Positions 14,302-25,500 of a stretch of 55,996 bases of DNA are shown piece by piece (within the stretch, counting starts at the first letter, position 1; each line of letters opens with the position of its first letter). The DNA is from Acephala macrosclerotiorum. Lineage: Eukaryota > Ascomycota > Leotiomycetes > Helotiales > Mollisiaceae. Under the pieces are notes generated by a model. The model did not search any database, was not told where the DNA came from, and saw only the letters and a list, made by a program, of their open reading frames with translations. The position numbers and the translations under genes are program-made. Where the stretch lies: contig MU119525.1 in NCBI GenBank assembly GCA_014904845.1, positions 1 through 55,996 on the forward strand, written 5' to 3'.

Positions 14302-17300
14302 GTAATAAAATTTAACGATCGTTAAACGAAAATTAATCGATTTATAAAATATATCGATTATATATATTTTTTTATTAATTATTAATAATTTATATAATTT
14401 TTTTTATTTATTTATTTTACGTTAAACGTGTACTTTAAATAGAATTAGCAAATCTAATATAAACTTCGTATTTGAATCGTTTTTTATCGAAAACGCGTTA
14501 TTAATTTAACGTTAAATATATAAACGACGTATTCTTTTAATAATTACTCGAATTGTTTCAATTTTTTTAATAATTGATAGCGATAATATATTATTACTAG
14601 TTATTTTAAAATATACTTTAAAAACTAATAATATAAGTACAATATTGTTCGATTTTATCGAATTATTAATAATTTTAATTACTATTTATAAAATTATATT
14701 TTTATCGATTTATTCTTTAATTAATTCATCGTAAATAATCTCGTAAACTCGATATAATAAAATGTAATATTTTTTTATTTTTTTTATATTATTATAAATT
14801 TCAATAAATATTTTTTTAATTTCAATTATTATTATTTTAGCGTTTTATTGAAATTTTATAAACAAATTTTTTTTTTTAATATTATAAACAATATAATTCG
14901 ATAGTTTTTAATATGTATTAATTTAATATATACGTAGTATATTCTATATTATTTTTATAAATATATTTTTTATAAATTTAATAATTTGAAATATTGTAAA
15001 TAAGTTTATTATTTATAAAAATAATTTTTTATTTAAATATAAAACGTTGACAATAATCGAATAATTAAACTTATAATCATTTTATAAAATAAATTTGAAT
15101 TTTTCAAATGATTATTTATACATTTAATAATAGTAATAATACTTAATAAAATATTGAATATATTTAATATTTATATTATAATTAATTCGTTGAAAAACTC
15201 TTATAAAATAATTTTAAATTAAATTTTTCTTTGATTAATATAATAATATTTATAAGTAGTTTTATTTTTTTACAATAAAAACGATTTTATTTTTTTGAAT
15301 CAAAATATTTTTTAGATTATCGAGTTTTATATTTATAGTATTTATATTTTGAATATAGAATAAAAAAAATATATTTGTAAAAACAATATAAAAAATAATA
15401 ATATTTAATAAAATATTGATTTAAATAGTTTTTTACGATAAAATAGTATTTTTATTAAAGTAAATTTTATAAATTTTAATTGTAAATATATTTAATTAAA
15501 TATTGATATTAAGTTTTTATAGTATTATAAATTGCGATTAATTAACAATTAATATTTCGATGATTTTATTATTCGATATAATTTTTTGAAAAACTTTTAA
15601 AAAATATCGATTTTCGAAAATAAAAAATAAATATTAATTTAATTTAAGTAATTTAAATTATAATAATAAAATATTAAATATATTTTTTTTTTGTAATAAT
15701 ATAATGAGTAAATTAATTATTTAAAATAATTATTATTTACATATTATTAATCTTTTTAAACTCGATAAAATAGTTTTTATTTTCGTTTTTTATTTTTATA
15801 TTTATTAATAATTGATTAATTTCTATTATTTGATTATTTTTTAATAAATTTTTTATTTTTTCGATTTTAATAAAAAATTTTTAATAATAAATTATTATAA
15901 TATTTCGATTTATTGTATATTAAATTTATTATTGAAATTTTGTATATATTTATTATTATTTTTTTATTGTATATTTTATTAATCAATATTTCGATTTATT
16001 ATAAATATAATATTTTTTTTAATATAATTTTTTTTGAAATCTATAATTTTTACGATATTTATTTTAAAAAATTTTTCGATTTTAATATTTTCGATTTTGT
16101 ATTTGATTACGTTTTTTGTTTCGTTTTTTATAAATACGATCAATTTAATTTTAATTAAACTCGTTTTTTTTTTAATCTTAAAAAATAGAATCTAAATTAT
16201 ATTATTGTATTTCACGTGATCGTATTGCAATATTTACTACTAATCGTAATTCAATATAAACGCTTTTAAAAATATTAATAAATTTATAGAAAATAAAATT
16301 ATATTTTTCAATATTTTAATAAACGTTAATAATTTGATTTCGCAAATTATATTTCGTTTGATATTTTAATAATAAATTTAATTAAATCTTTTGAAATTAA
16401 TCGAAAAATATTTATAAATATTTCAATTTAATTTTTATTGAATTAATCGTAATAATTTTTACTAAAATTGTTTTTTTAAATAAAAATTTAATTATTTCGT
16501 AATTAATTAAATAATTATTAATTAATATTAATATTACTAAAAATATTTATTACTAATAATAAACTAAAAACGAAATAAACAAATAAATTAAATAATTCGT
16601 TAATTAATTGTAAATTTTAAATCTAATAAACGTATAAAAATTAAAAAATATAATCTCAACTCTAGCGCAAGCGGCGCTAGTCCCGATCTGGCCTAGTACC
16701 GCACGTGACTACTAAACTAATATTGTATTCACATAAACGATTTTTTTATTATAAATAAAAATTTCAATTCGTAAATCGAATATATCGTCGTTTTTAATAA
16801 TAAAACTTATAACAATAAATAATTCGATTTACGAAATAATTTATTTTATTAAAATTCAACGAAATACAAAAAAATTACTCGTACTATTTTAACTTTTAAA
16901 TTATACGTAATAACAATAGAAATCAATATAAAAATTTCAATTTTTATTATTTTTAATTTTATTATAAAACGATTCAAATTAAATTTAATTCTCGTGATTA
17001 TTTGTATTGATTTTTTTTTTTTCTATAAATATATAATCAAATTTAATACTATTAAAAAAAAGCGTTTTATAATCGATATTATAATTATTAAACAATCGTA
17101 TAAATACAAAAAACTCTCGAAAATTCAATAAATTACTAAAAACAATAATTCAATTAATATTATAATTAAATTTAATACTAATAAAATATTTAAATCGTTT
17201 ATTAATATTAATTACTTTAATATTAAAATACAAAAATAAATACAACGTTTCAAAATTCAAAAATCAATCAATAAAAACGAAAATAATAAAAAAAACGATT

Positions 17301-17850
17301 ATTAAAAAAAATAATATTAAAAAAAAAAACGTATAATTATTATTTTAATATTTTTAATATTTTTCGATATTTTCAATATTTTGAAAAATAAAACTTTCGA
17401 TTAACTCGAAAATTATAAATACTAAATTTAAAAAAAAAAATTTAAATTTAATTTAATCAATTAAATATTACAATATATAACGACAATTAATTTACGATCA
17501 AATTTCTTTCTAATATTTAATAACGAAATAACGCGTTAATAATCGCAATAATACTTTTTTTTGTATTTGATTTACGAATTGAAAAAAACGTTTTTTCTCA
17601 AAAAAAGAATTATTAATATCGATTTAATTATATAATTATTTAAACGATCGATTAAATAATTCGAATTATAATTTTTATTACTTTTAATAATAATTATTTT
17701 AATATTTATTTTTTAATTTTACGTTTATTTTGTTTAATTATATAAATAAATAAATATTTTCTCTAAAAAAAAAAAAAAATTAAATTATTAATATTAAATT
17801 AAAATTTTAATATTTTATAATTTGTTTTTAAACGTATTAATATAAATAAT
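14302..17850 (+). mobile_element. Degenerate repeat element family A, copy 3, interrupted by a nested insertion
   Basis: Bases 14,302-16,420 match copy 2 (4,950-6,870), and the match resumes at about 17,620-17,850 (equivalent to 6,880-7,150). The roughly 1.2 kb between is absent from copy 2 and includes one of the LTR-like repeats (16,498-16,733). This is the expected structure of one transposon inserted into another. A minimal open frame at 15,913-16,158 corresponds to the minus-strand frame at 1,271-1,477, so this part was probably coding. The family is not identified. Confidence 0.65.
16498..16733. repeat. LTR-like repeat, copy 2 (least mutated)
   Basis: This is the best preserved copy. 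The core hairpin CTAGCGC-AAGCG-GCGCTAG (16,662-16,680) has a perfect 7 bp stem and a 5 nt loop, followed by CCCGATCTGGCCTAGTACCG and CACGTGAC. It ends TTCACA. Copies 2 and 3 share about 40 bp more on the left than copy 1. It lies inside the insertion that interrupts element family A copy 3. Confidence 0.65.
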
Positions 17851-19167
17851 TTAATTTAAATTTTATTAAAAAAAAAATTTTTATAAAAATATATATAATT
17901 AATAATTTTTTTTAATCTCGAAATAAATTTTTATTATTATTATTAATATAATAAAATCGAATCGAATTTTTATAAATTTATTAAAATAAAATACGTTTAT
18001 ACGTTTTATAAAATTAATAAAAAATATTTTATAATATTAATTCGAAAATAATTTAATTTTATTATAATAATTTAATAAATATATTTTATAAATTATTATA
18101 TATATTCAATTAATATTAAAAAAATTATATTTTATATTATATTAAACAAATTCGTATTTATAAAAAAATCGTAATAAAAAAATATAAAATATAAAAAATA
18201 ATTATAAAAATAATTATCGTTGTAAACAAAATTCATATTAATAATTAAAATCGTAAAAATAATTATATTTTAAATATTAATTATAAATATTAAAATATTT
18301 TAATTTATTAATTTAATTAATTAATTTTATTAAAAAAAAAAAATTTTAATTAATCGACGATTTTTATTCGTATTTATTTATAAAAAATTTTTGATTATAA
18401 AATTTTTTTTAAATTATTAATAATAAATTTTTTATTTTTTAATATTTAAATTTTATAAATATATAAAAAATTTCAAAAATAACGTATAAAAATTTTTATA
18501 TATTAAATATAAAATTTATTACGTGTATTTTTTAAAGTTTTTTCGAAAATATTTTTATAAATTATAATTTAAATATTTTTTTTTTTATATATTTTAAATC
18601 GATAAAAATATATTTATTTAATATTTTTTTTATTAAAATTTTTATTATTCGTAAAATTGAAATTTTTTATTTATTTATTTTTATTATAAACGAATTTAAT
18701 TTTAAATAAATTTATTATTTTAATAAATAATAATATAATATATAATAAAAAAATAAAAAATTTTATTTCGAATTCAAATAAATATTATTATTAATATTTA
18801 TATATTTTTGATTAAATAATAAATAAAAATATAAAAAAATTTTATTAATTTCGTTTTTAATATAAATTCGAATAAATTAATATAAATTTGAAATCGTTTT
18901 TACGTTTTTTTATTCGTTTTTTGTAAATATTATTATTCTACGTAATAAATATAAATTTAAAAAATAAATATAAATTTAAAATTGTTTTATATTATTTTTT
19001 TTAAGTTTTTAATAATTTTAATATTTTAACGCGTTTTTATAAAAAAATTCTTATAAATTTTTATTTTTTCAAAAATATATTAATTATTTTAAACGCGTTT
19101 TATAATAAATTTAATAAAATTTTTATTTTATTATAATTAATTTTTTTTAAATAAATTTTTATTATTT

Positions 19168-19395
19168 TGTAATTAATTAAATAATTATTAATTAATATTA
19201 ATATTATTAAAAATATTTATTACTAATAATAAATTAAAAACGAAATAAATTAAATAATTTATTAATTAATTATAAATTGTAAATTTAATAAACGTACAAA
19301 AATCGAAAAATATAATCTCAATTTTAGCGCAAACGGCGCTAGTCCCAATCTGGCCTAGTGCCTCACGTGACTATTAAACTAATATTATACCTACA
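19168..19395. repeat. LTR-like repeat, copy 3
   Basis: This copy begins TGTAATTAATTA and ends CCTACA. Its core hairpin (19,324-19,342) carries a G-to-A change in the loop and a C-to-T change at the stem base, and GATCTGG has become AATCTGG. It keeps CACGTGAC. It lies about 2.65 kb downstream of copy 2 in the same orientation, so the two could be LTRs of a deleted element or two solo LTRs. Confidence 0.65.
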
Positions 19396-20670
19396 AATAT
19401 AAATATATTATAATTAAAATTTTAATATTTTTATTATAAAAATTTTAATAAATTAATTAAATCGTTATATTTAAATCGTTTATTATTAAAATGATTTAAT
19501 AATTTTATAATTTTAAAATAATATATAATTATTTTAATAAAAAATATTAAAATTTAACAATTATAATTAATTTATAATTTTATTATTTATTAATTAATTT
19601 AAATTATATAAAATTTAATTAAAAGAATTTTCAATTTAAAATTATATAATATTATTTAAATATATATATAATTAATAATATATTTATATTATTATTATTA
19701 TTTAATATTAAATAAAAAATTTAAAAAAAAAAAATTTAATTTTTAAATTAAATATAAAATTATTTTAATAAATAAATAATAATAAAATAATAATACTAAA
19801 AAAAAAATTTATTATTAATTACTTATTAATAGTATTAATAGTTTACTAATAGCGCGTATTACATAGTAATTGTATATTTAAATTTTTAACGTTTAATAAT
19901 AATCGATTAACAAATAAATTCGAATTAATAAAAATATTAAAATTTTCGACTTTCGAGCGATTATAAATAATTACGAACGATATTTATATAATTATATTTA
20001 ATTAATTAAATCGTTTAATTTTTAAGTATTTTAATTGAATTATAACTATTTATAATCAATTATAAGTATTTGCAATTACTCGTATATAAAACTTATAAAT
20101 TTTACGTATATAAACTTTATTTAAATCGATCGATTTTACGATTAAATTTTAAATAATATTAATATTTTCAATTTTTATTTTTATTTATTCTTTCGATATT
20201 TTTAATAATTGATCGAATAAAGTGCAATTATTAATTTTTTAATAAAAAATATTAAAATTTAATATTTTAATACGCGTTTAATAAATTTATTTAAAATTTT
20301 TATAATAAATTAAATAAATTCTATAAATTACAAATTTTAAATATTTAAATATTTGATCGTAAATTAATACTATTAATATTAAATCAAAATAATTAATAAC
20401 GCTAACGATCGATTAATAGTTTATTAGTTCGTTAATAGCGTTATTAGTATTTGTATTTTTCGATAAAACAATTAATAAAAAATATTTTTTTCGATAAAAA
20501 AAATTAATATTAAAAAAAAATTATTTATTATAATTTTATTAAAAATATATAATATAATAATTATAATCGAATTTTTTATTAGTATTATTACGTTTATATA
20601 ATAATATTATAATAATAATAAAAAGTTTAATTCAATTAAAAAGTATTATTACGAGTTATATAGTTTGTAA

Positions 20671-20703
20671 CACGTGATTAAACCTTGGTACTTAAAGTAC
20701 CAA
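20671..20703. repeat. CACGTG site followed by a 19 bp palindrome
   Basis: CACGTG at 20,671-20,676 is followed within 10 bp by TTGGTACTTAAAGTACCAA (20,685-20,703), a perfect inverted repeat with 9 bp arms around one base. This patch keeps normal base composition inside AT-rich DNA. It could be the end of another transposon or a protein-binding site. Nothing here decides which. Confidence 0.5.
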
Positions 20704-21571
20704 TGTATAAAAAAAAATTTCTCGTAATAAATATTTTTAATATTTTAATAATCGTTTATATAAATTTATATTCGTTTTATAAATATTTAATTAAATTAAA
20801 AACAATTAAAAAAAAATTTATAATTAATATAATATTATTTTATTAATTATATAAATATAAAAAAATTATAAAAAATATAATAAATTAATAATTAAAATAA
20901 TATAATAAATAATATAATAAAATTTTAAAAAAGTTTTTAAATATAAATTATTTTAAAATTCAAATAAAAAAAATTAAAAAAAAAATTTTAATTTTAATAT
21001 TTATAATTTTTAATAAATTTTAAAAATAATATTATTTTTTTATTATTTAATTATTAAAATTAATATTAATTAATTTTTATTTATTATTATTTTTATATTT
21101 AAAAAAAATTATTATTATACGATATTTTAATATAAATAAATTTAATAAAAAAAATTAAAAAAAAATTTTATAAATTTATTTATAAAAAAAAAGTTTTTAA
21201 TAAATTTTATAATTTGAAAATAAAATCATAATATAAATTTTTTTTTAAAAAAATATTTTAAAATATAAAAATATATTAAATTAAAATTAAAATTATTTAT
21301 TAACGTATTTTTATATTTTTTATAAATAATAACGATTTATAAAACTTTATAATATAATATAATTTTTATTTTTATTTTTTAATTAATTTTTGTATTTATT
21401 ATTTTAATAATTTATATTATTATACGTTGATAAACTTTTTTAAAAATTTAATAAAAAACGCAATTAATTAAAGCATTATTAAAAGTAAAATAATAACCAA
21501 GTAAATATAATTTACAATTTTTACTCATTTTTTATTATCTTTTTATTATAATATTTTAAGCAGTTTTTAAT

Positions 21572-22379
21572 AATTTAATAGCGGTTCTTAACAATGTATA
21601 CACTTTCAAACGAAGATATTGGTGGAATTCTCCAAATTGGACAGCTTGAAAGACATCTATTTGCTGTAATGACTACCATGGAAGTTGTGTCAAATATCCA
21701 AGCGCCGGCGCATATACTGTTAATCCAGGAAAGAGGAGCGACGGCAAGACTGAAGTGACAAAAGACACCATTGTTATCTGCCCAGAGGTATTTAAGAGGA
21801 TGTCGACATGTGCTCAAACTCTTGCAGACTCTGGTGGTTCGTTTGCGAGGAGCAATCGTGATAATTTCCAATGCAGAGGTAAGTTCATTTCTCCGTTAGG
21901 GTAAACAAAATGGAAGTTATGGTATCAGATACTATGAGGACAATAAACGAATGCTCAGCAGAACTCACTCACAGGCGATATCATATTGCATGAACTGTTC
22001 CATTTGGACAGTCTATCAAATATATCCGATGGAGGTCACATTGAAGATCTCGGTGTCCGCTACCAATCTGGCTTCGATCCTAAAGTAAGAAAATATCAGG
22101 CATATGGACCGGTTCGAACGAGCGTTCTGGCCCTTTGGCCAAATGATGATGTAGGACAGGACATTGTTACAAATGGTAAAGTAATATTTGTTCAATGACG
22201 CCGCCAAGAAGCGTTTGCTAATTTTACTATAGCTGATAGCTTGGCTCAATACTCGCTCGCAGCGTGGGTAGCAATCAAAAATAGATTGTAAGTGTCTATG
22301 AATCATGCCTTTGTCAAAGATAAAATTATTGATAAAGATCTAGATTTCCGAACTTGCCACTTCCCCGATACTACTTATA
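21572..22379 (+). pseudogene. Secreted-type zinc metalloprotease, broken
   Basis: Three exons can be joined: about 21,572-21,878, 21,975-22,175 and 22,233-22,287, with introns GTAAGT..ACAG, GTAAAG..ATAG and a GTAAGT donor after NRL. The joined frame gives ..CRGDIILHELFHLDSL, in which HELFH is an HExxH zinc-binding and catalytic motif. The conserved-looking tail IEDLGVRY, AYGPV and NADSLAQYSLAAWVAIKNR resembles fungal M35-like (lysine-specific type) metalloproteases. In the first exon an in-frame TGA (21,647-21,649, after ..NWTA) would be CGA if one C-to-T change were undone. No start codon or signal peptide is visible, because the gene abuts the AT-rich block. The end near 22,379 is uncertain: splicing to ATTTCCGAAC gives NRLFPNLPLP and then a stop. 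Confidence 0.65.
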
Positions 22380-22978
22380 AGCCGAGTTTCTTTAATGAAA
22401 CAGATGCCGCAGACGACCCCACTTTCGAAGGCTATATAGAAGATCATACAGTCGATCCTGGTTTTGATGATGCAGTGTCCATTGGCCCGGATGTCCTTTT
22501 GCAATTAGATACAGAACAATATCTCGACTGCAACAACAACGGGAATATTGAGTGGGCCACCGCGCCTTCGGTGCCTCAAGCATTCGCTGAAAGCACAGTG
22601 GAAACTTTCTGCAATAACGTCAACAACCAGAACACCGACATGTTTGCTGTGCCAAATACCGCCGATATAATACTCTTCCTAGGAGCCATCCTTCAAATTG
22701 ATGGTCCTGCGTGTACTGTGTATAGAACAGCTTGACAATATCATCAATGGTTGTGATACGAACTCAACCAGCAAGAAGTATGGTAGCGGTTGTCATTGGC
22801 ACGCGGTCTGCTGTACAAGAACCAGATGCACCGTGGTTTTGTTCCTTGTTCGTTGCGGATAATTCCTTTAGTCGCGCTTGCATAGACGGTGGACTGTACC
22901 CTCTTCTAAACGAAACTTGCGCTTATGCCTCGTCGCCTCTATCTTCCTCGAACTCGACAGACTCAGGCTAGCAGATCG
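22310..22978 (+). pseudogene. Fragment of a secreted Cys-containing protein, frameshifted
   Basis: An open frame runs to the TGA ending at 22,735. It has an acidic stretch and then AESTVETFCNNV. After that, a different frame reads EQLDNIINGCDTNSTSKKYG from about 22,728. The two pieces look like consecutive parts of one C-terminal module (..FC.....LDNIINGCDTN..KYGG) found at the end of several fungal secreted hydrolases, joined here by a frameshift or an unseen intron. It may be the C-terminal part of the metalloprotease gene just upstream, or a separate gene. No start or complete domain is visible, and further stops follow. Confidence 0.4.
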
Positions 22979-23187
22979 CACTGGCGACGTACATCGACCC
23001 GGGCGGCGACCCGGCGTCTTGGGAACGCTTGATCGGATTCCCGGCGAACAAACTAAGCGTGCTGGTCGCTAACGTCGTCAATGGCCCGGACAGCACCGCC
23101 GACTCGAACTGGGCGGATGTCATCCAGCAGGCCGCCGCGGGGGGCAAGACCGTGCTAGGCTACATGCGTACAGGATACCTGGGTGTG
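22979..23187 (+). pseudogene. Spherulin-4 family fragment (spherulation-specific family 4)
   Basis: The frame LATYIDPGGDPASWERLIGF.. and LVANVVNGPDSTADSNWADV through GKTVLGYMRTGYLGVS matches the N-terminal part of the fungal spherulin-4 family, usually secreted TIM-barrel-like proteins of around 250-300 aa. Only about 70 residues are present. There is no signal peptide, and the remaining two thirds of the barrel are missing: after GYLGVS the sequence becomes unrelated. The fragment is clearly more GC-rich than its neighbours, suggesting a piece of another locus joined here by rearrangement. Confidence 0.75.
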
Positions 23188-23487
23188 AGCTTCCAGCAGT
23201 CATCCAAGGGCGCAAATCAAGTTGGGGGACGAGATAGCGAAATCCCATTACATCCAGGATTGAGGAGGGAAACTCGAGAGCTGGGCGGATTGGAAGGTTA
23301 TTCATGGGAGGAGCTCGCTGATATGGTGATAAATGAGCGAGAGAAATGTAGCATGGAGCAGCGTATGCGACAGGAGGTAGAAGAGGAGCTGAAAAATCTA
23401 AGGCAGAGGTATGAGGAACGAGAAGACATGTGGTTGAAGTTTCTTGTGACAAAACAAGAAAGCAAGTCGTGTTGGACCTATTGGTAA
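23188..23487 (+). other. Charged coiled-coil-like open frame fused to the spherulin fragment
   Basis: The spherulin frame continues without a stop into about 95 residues that are not spherulin. A Glu/Arg-rich stretch (EELADMVINEREKCSMEQRM and on to LRQRYEERE) has the heptad-like look of a coiled coil. The frame ends at TGG-TAA (23,487). Its last ~60 bp overlap the 3' end of the antisense BTB pseudogene. I do not recognise a family. It may be a rearrangement product with no function. Confidence 0.3.
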
Positions 23488-23489
23488 AA

Positions 23490-24890
23490 AGGTCCGCCAA
23501 GTCCAAAGCATTTCCTTCGGAAACAAATCAGCATTACTGGGGTAATAATCCACTGGCATCTTTCGAGCACATCGCTGTAGGATCCAGCGTCGGAGCACAC
23601 TATCCGGTCCTGTGTATCCATAAACGTGCGTCAAAGAGGCTACTGGGACTCTCTTGAATTGTTCACAAGCCTTCTTCAGCTCACAAATAGTGTTCACAGC
23701 TTTGTAAGAACCATGATTGAACTTTTGAATTGAGCATCGGCATCCTCGGTCTCAAGGTAAATGCCCGAGGATTTTTGTGAGTAGAACCATTCAACCAGGC
23801 CCCGAATGACGTCTTCTTCGTAGTCTGGGAACAGGTATGATTGTGTTTATCCCTCAATGAAGTGACTATTAAAAGCAGCTTCAAGGACAGGAGAGTGATA
23901 AGGCGACACCCCTGACCTTGGGCCACCCCCTGCCTTAGACCACTTTTTACACTAAAAACGCCGATTTTAGACCTTTATTATTTTCACGAATAATTAATAA
24001 AAATAAAAAGTATTTAATAAATAATATATTTTAAGCTTAAAACACAATCGTAAAATTTCGCTTTTTTCATTTAATTTTTTTTAAATTTTTTAATTAAATC
24101 TCGAAACTCGAAAAAATTTTTTATATAATTTATATATATTTTTAATTTTTTAATTTTTTTTTAAATAATTTACGTAATTATTATTATATTATAATAAAAT
24201 TTTATATTAATATACTACTAATCGCGTAATATTTAAAAAGTTTTTATTAATAGTAATTTTATTATTATTAATAATAAAAACTTTTATATAAAAAATTTAT
24301 ATGAAATTTTTTTAAAATTTAATAAAAATTAAACTAATTAATAATTTTTTATAAAATATTTTAATTCGAATTTTTATTAAGAAAATCTTTTATTAAAGAA
24401 TATTATAAAAAGTTATTAAAGTTTAAAAAAAATTTAAAATTAATATATATTTTTTTCCAAGTTTAATTAAAAAATATTATATAATTGAAATTTTAAAAAA
24501 ATCGTAAATTTTTTAGTTTTTATAAAGAATTCAATTTTTTAATTTTAAGTATTTATAATAATTATTCGTGGAAATAATAAAAATTAAAAATCGGTGTTTT
24601 TGGTGTAAAAAGTGGCTTAAAGCAAAAAGTGGCCCAAGGTTAAGGGTTTCGCCTTAGCAAGCAAAATCCTTGTAAACTCCAAACTTAACTCCTGCCTTGT
24701 TTTTGTCAGCGATCAGGGTGACGAAGTGAGTTGGATTTCTGTTGGAATTAAATATCATTGCCTCCAATGCGTGCAGGGGACGTCGCAGACGCCTTGAAAA
24801 CTTACACCCTGAAATTCGGTCGTTGTTTCTTCTCAATCTTGGAAGCTTGGTTCGTGGTCTGAGAAGCGATTGTAGTATGATCAGTGCCAC
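23490..24890 (-). pseudogene. BTB/POZ gene A, split by a transposon and otherwise decayed
   Basis: Upstream of the insertion the minus strand reads NPTHFVTLIADK..GVYKDFAC. Downstream it continues exactly in frame as YHSPVLEAAFNSHFIEG, the canonical BTB core (HKDVAC-YSPVLRAAF-EG). A 754 bp element sits between Cys and Tyr. Further damage includes an in-frame TAA at 23,847-23,849 (CAA expected: EGQTQ is usual), loss of frame before the LWVLA helix, and a shifted C-terminal part that still reads SVLRRW and FPKEML. A possible intron (GTAAGT..CCAACAG) precedes NPTH, and an upstream exon cannot be defined. BTB domains mediate dimerisation and recruitment of cullin-3 ligases or transcription factors, but this family's role in fungi is unknown. 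Confidence 0.85.
23901..24654. mobile_element. 754 bp TIR element (Tc1/mariner-type MITE) inserted at TA
   Basis: The ends are inverted repeats of roughly 105-110 bp. The left end begins AGGCGACACCCCTGACCTTG and the right end, reverse-complemented, begins AGGCGAAACCCTTAACCTTG. Both then share GGGCCAC, CACTTTTTACAC and AAAAAC.CCGATTTT. The element is flanked by TA on both sides (23,899-23,900 and 24,655-24,656). Removing it and one TA restores an open BTB reading frame. There is no coding capacity: the interior is very AT-rich. TA target duplication fits Tc1/mariner-superfamily non-autonomous elements. The two TIRs differ mostly by transitions. Confidence 0.88.
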
Positions 24891-25500
24891 TCGCTGCTTG
24901 GGGTTGTCATGGCGATTGAAGTATGACTTGACGGCTGGCGCTTAGCTCGATGAGGATGTTTGTGCTCATTCGTCGTGGTTAAAGAACTTTGCGCAGTTGT
25001 GGTAGCAACCTGGACAAAATTTAAGTATGGATAATATGTCCTCGCAGTGCTTTCCGATGGCTCTTACCGAAAGTGTTAGAGTCTCTCTGATTCTTCGTGT
25101 ATGGTGACAATGAGAAAAGTCTCGGCCTCGTCGTGGGCCGGAGGATCTTTCAGCTGTTGAAGGCGACGAGAGTGTCTTTGAGCTTCGCTTAATACGGTTA
25201 CCATTTGCATCCTTCTTTACAGCCTCGCGCTGCTCTAACGTTTCTATCCAATAAAGAACCTGCAATCTTTACCGCAAAGAACGATGTCAATGATCATTGG
25301 GGTTTGTTCCAACCTCGAGTTGCCATATCAAGTTCTTCACGTAAAAGCAATGGCAGAGTGAATTATCGAAATAGAGGAACGTTGCTATGCCTTCTTTGTT
25401 ACCTTGCTCTCCAAAGCCACTGCAACCGCAACCCTCTCAAAGTGTAAGAAATTACTGGAAGAATCAATTATCCGAATTTTACCTTGATGCGCAAAATTGT
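24891..25500. other. No recognisable gene
   Basis: Composition is normal, but no open frame here resembles a known family. The longest frames (24,966-25,265 minus and 25,205-25,447 plus) are short, overlap antisense and have no conserved-looking features. It probably holds the decayed 5' side of BTB gene A and the spacer to BTB gene B. Confidence 0.5.

Larger units (their letters stand above)
1..21560. repeat. AT-rich, RIP-type mutated transposon block
   Basis: This stretch is almost entirely A and T, with stops in all frames and no intact gene. The surviving C and G are mostly in CpG (tcg, acg, cga), while CpA/TpG is scarce. CpG-methylation decay would remove CpG instead. The pattern is that of fungal RIP, which converts C to T preferentially in CpA within repeats. 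Several repeat families can still be aligned by eye inside it and are listed separately. I could not assign the segments about 3,130-4,940, 12,060-14,300, 17,850-19,160 and 19,400-21,560, apart from the small sites listed. Normal composition resumes near 21,560. Confidence 0.9.

Noticed and set aside
15913..16158. Plus-strand 81-codon open frame
   Set aside because: It corresponds to the frame at 1,271-1,477 in another copy of element A. A relic of transposon coding sequence, not a gene.
1..21560. Mitochondrial or AT-rich organellar DNA
   Set aside because: There are no mitochondrial genes, tRNAs or rRNAs. CpG-retaining decay, nested repeats and direct continuity with nuclear-type spliced genes point to a RIP-affected nuclear block.
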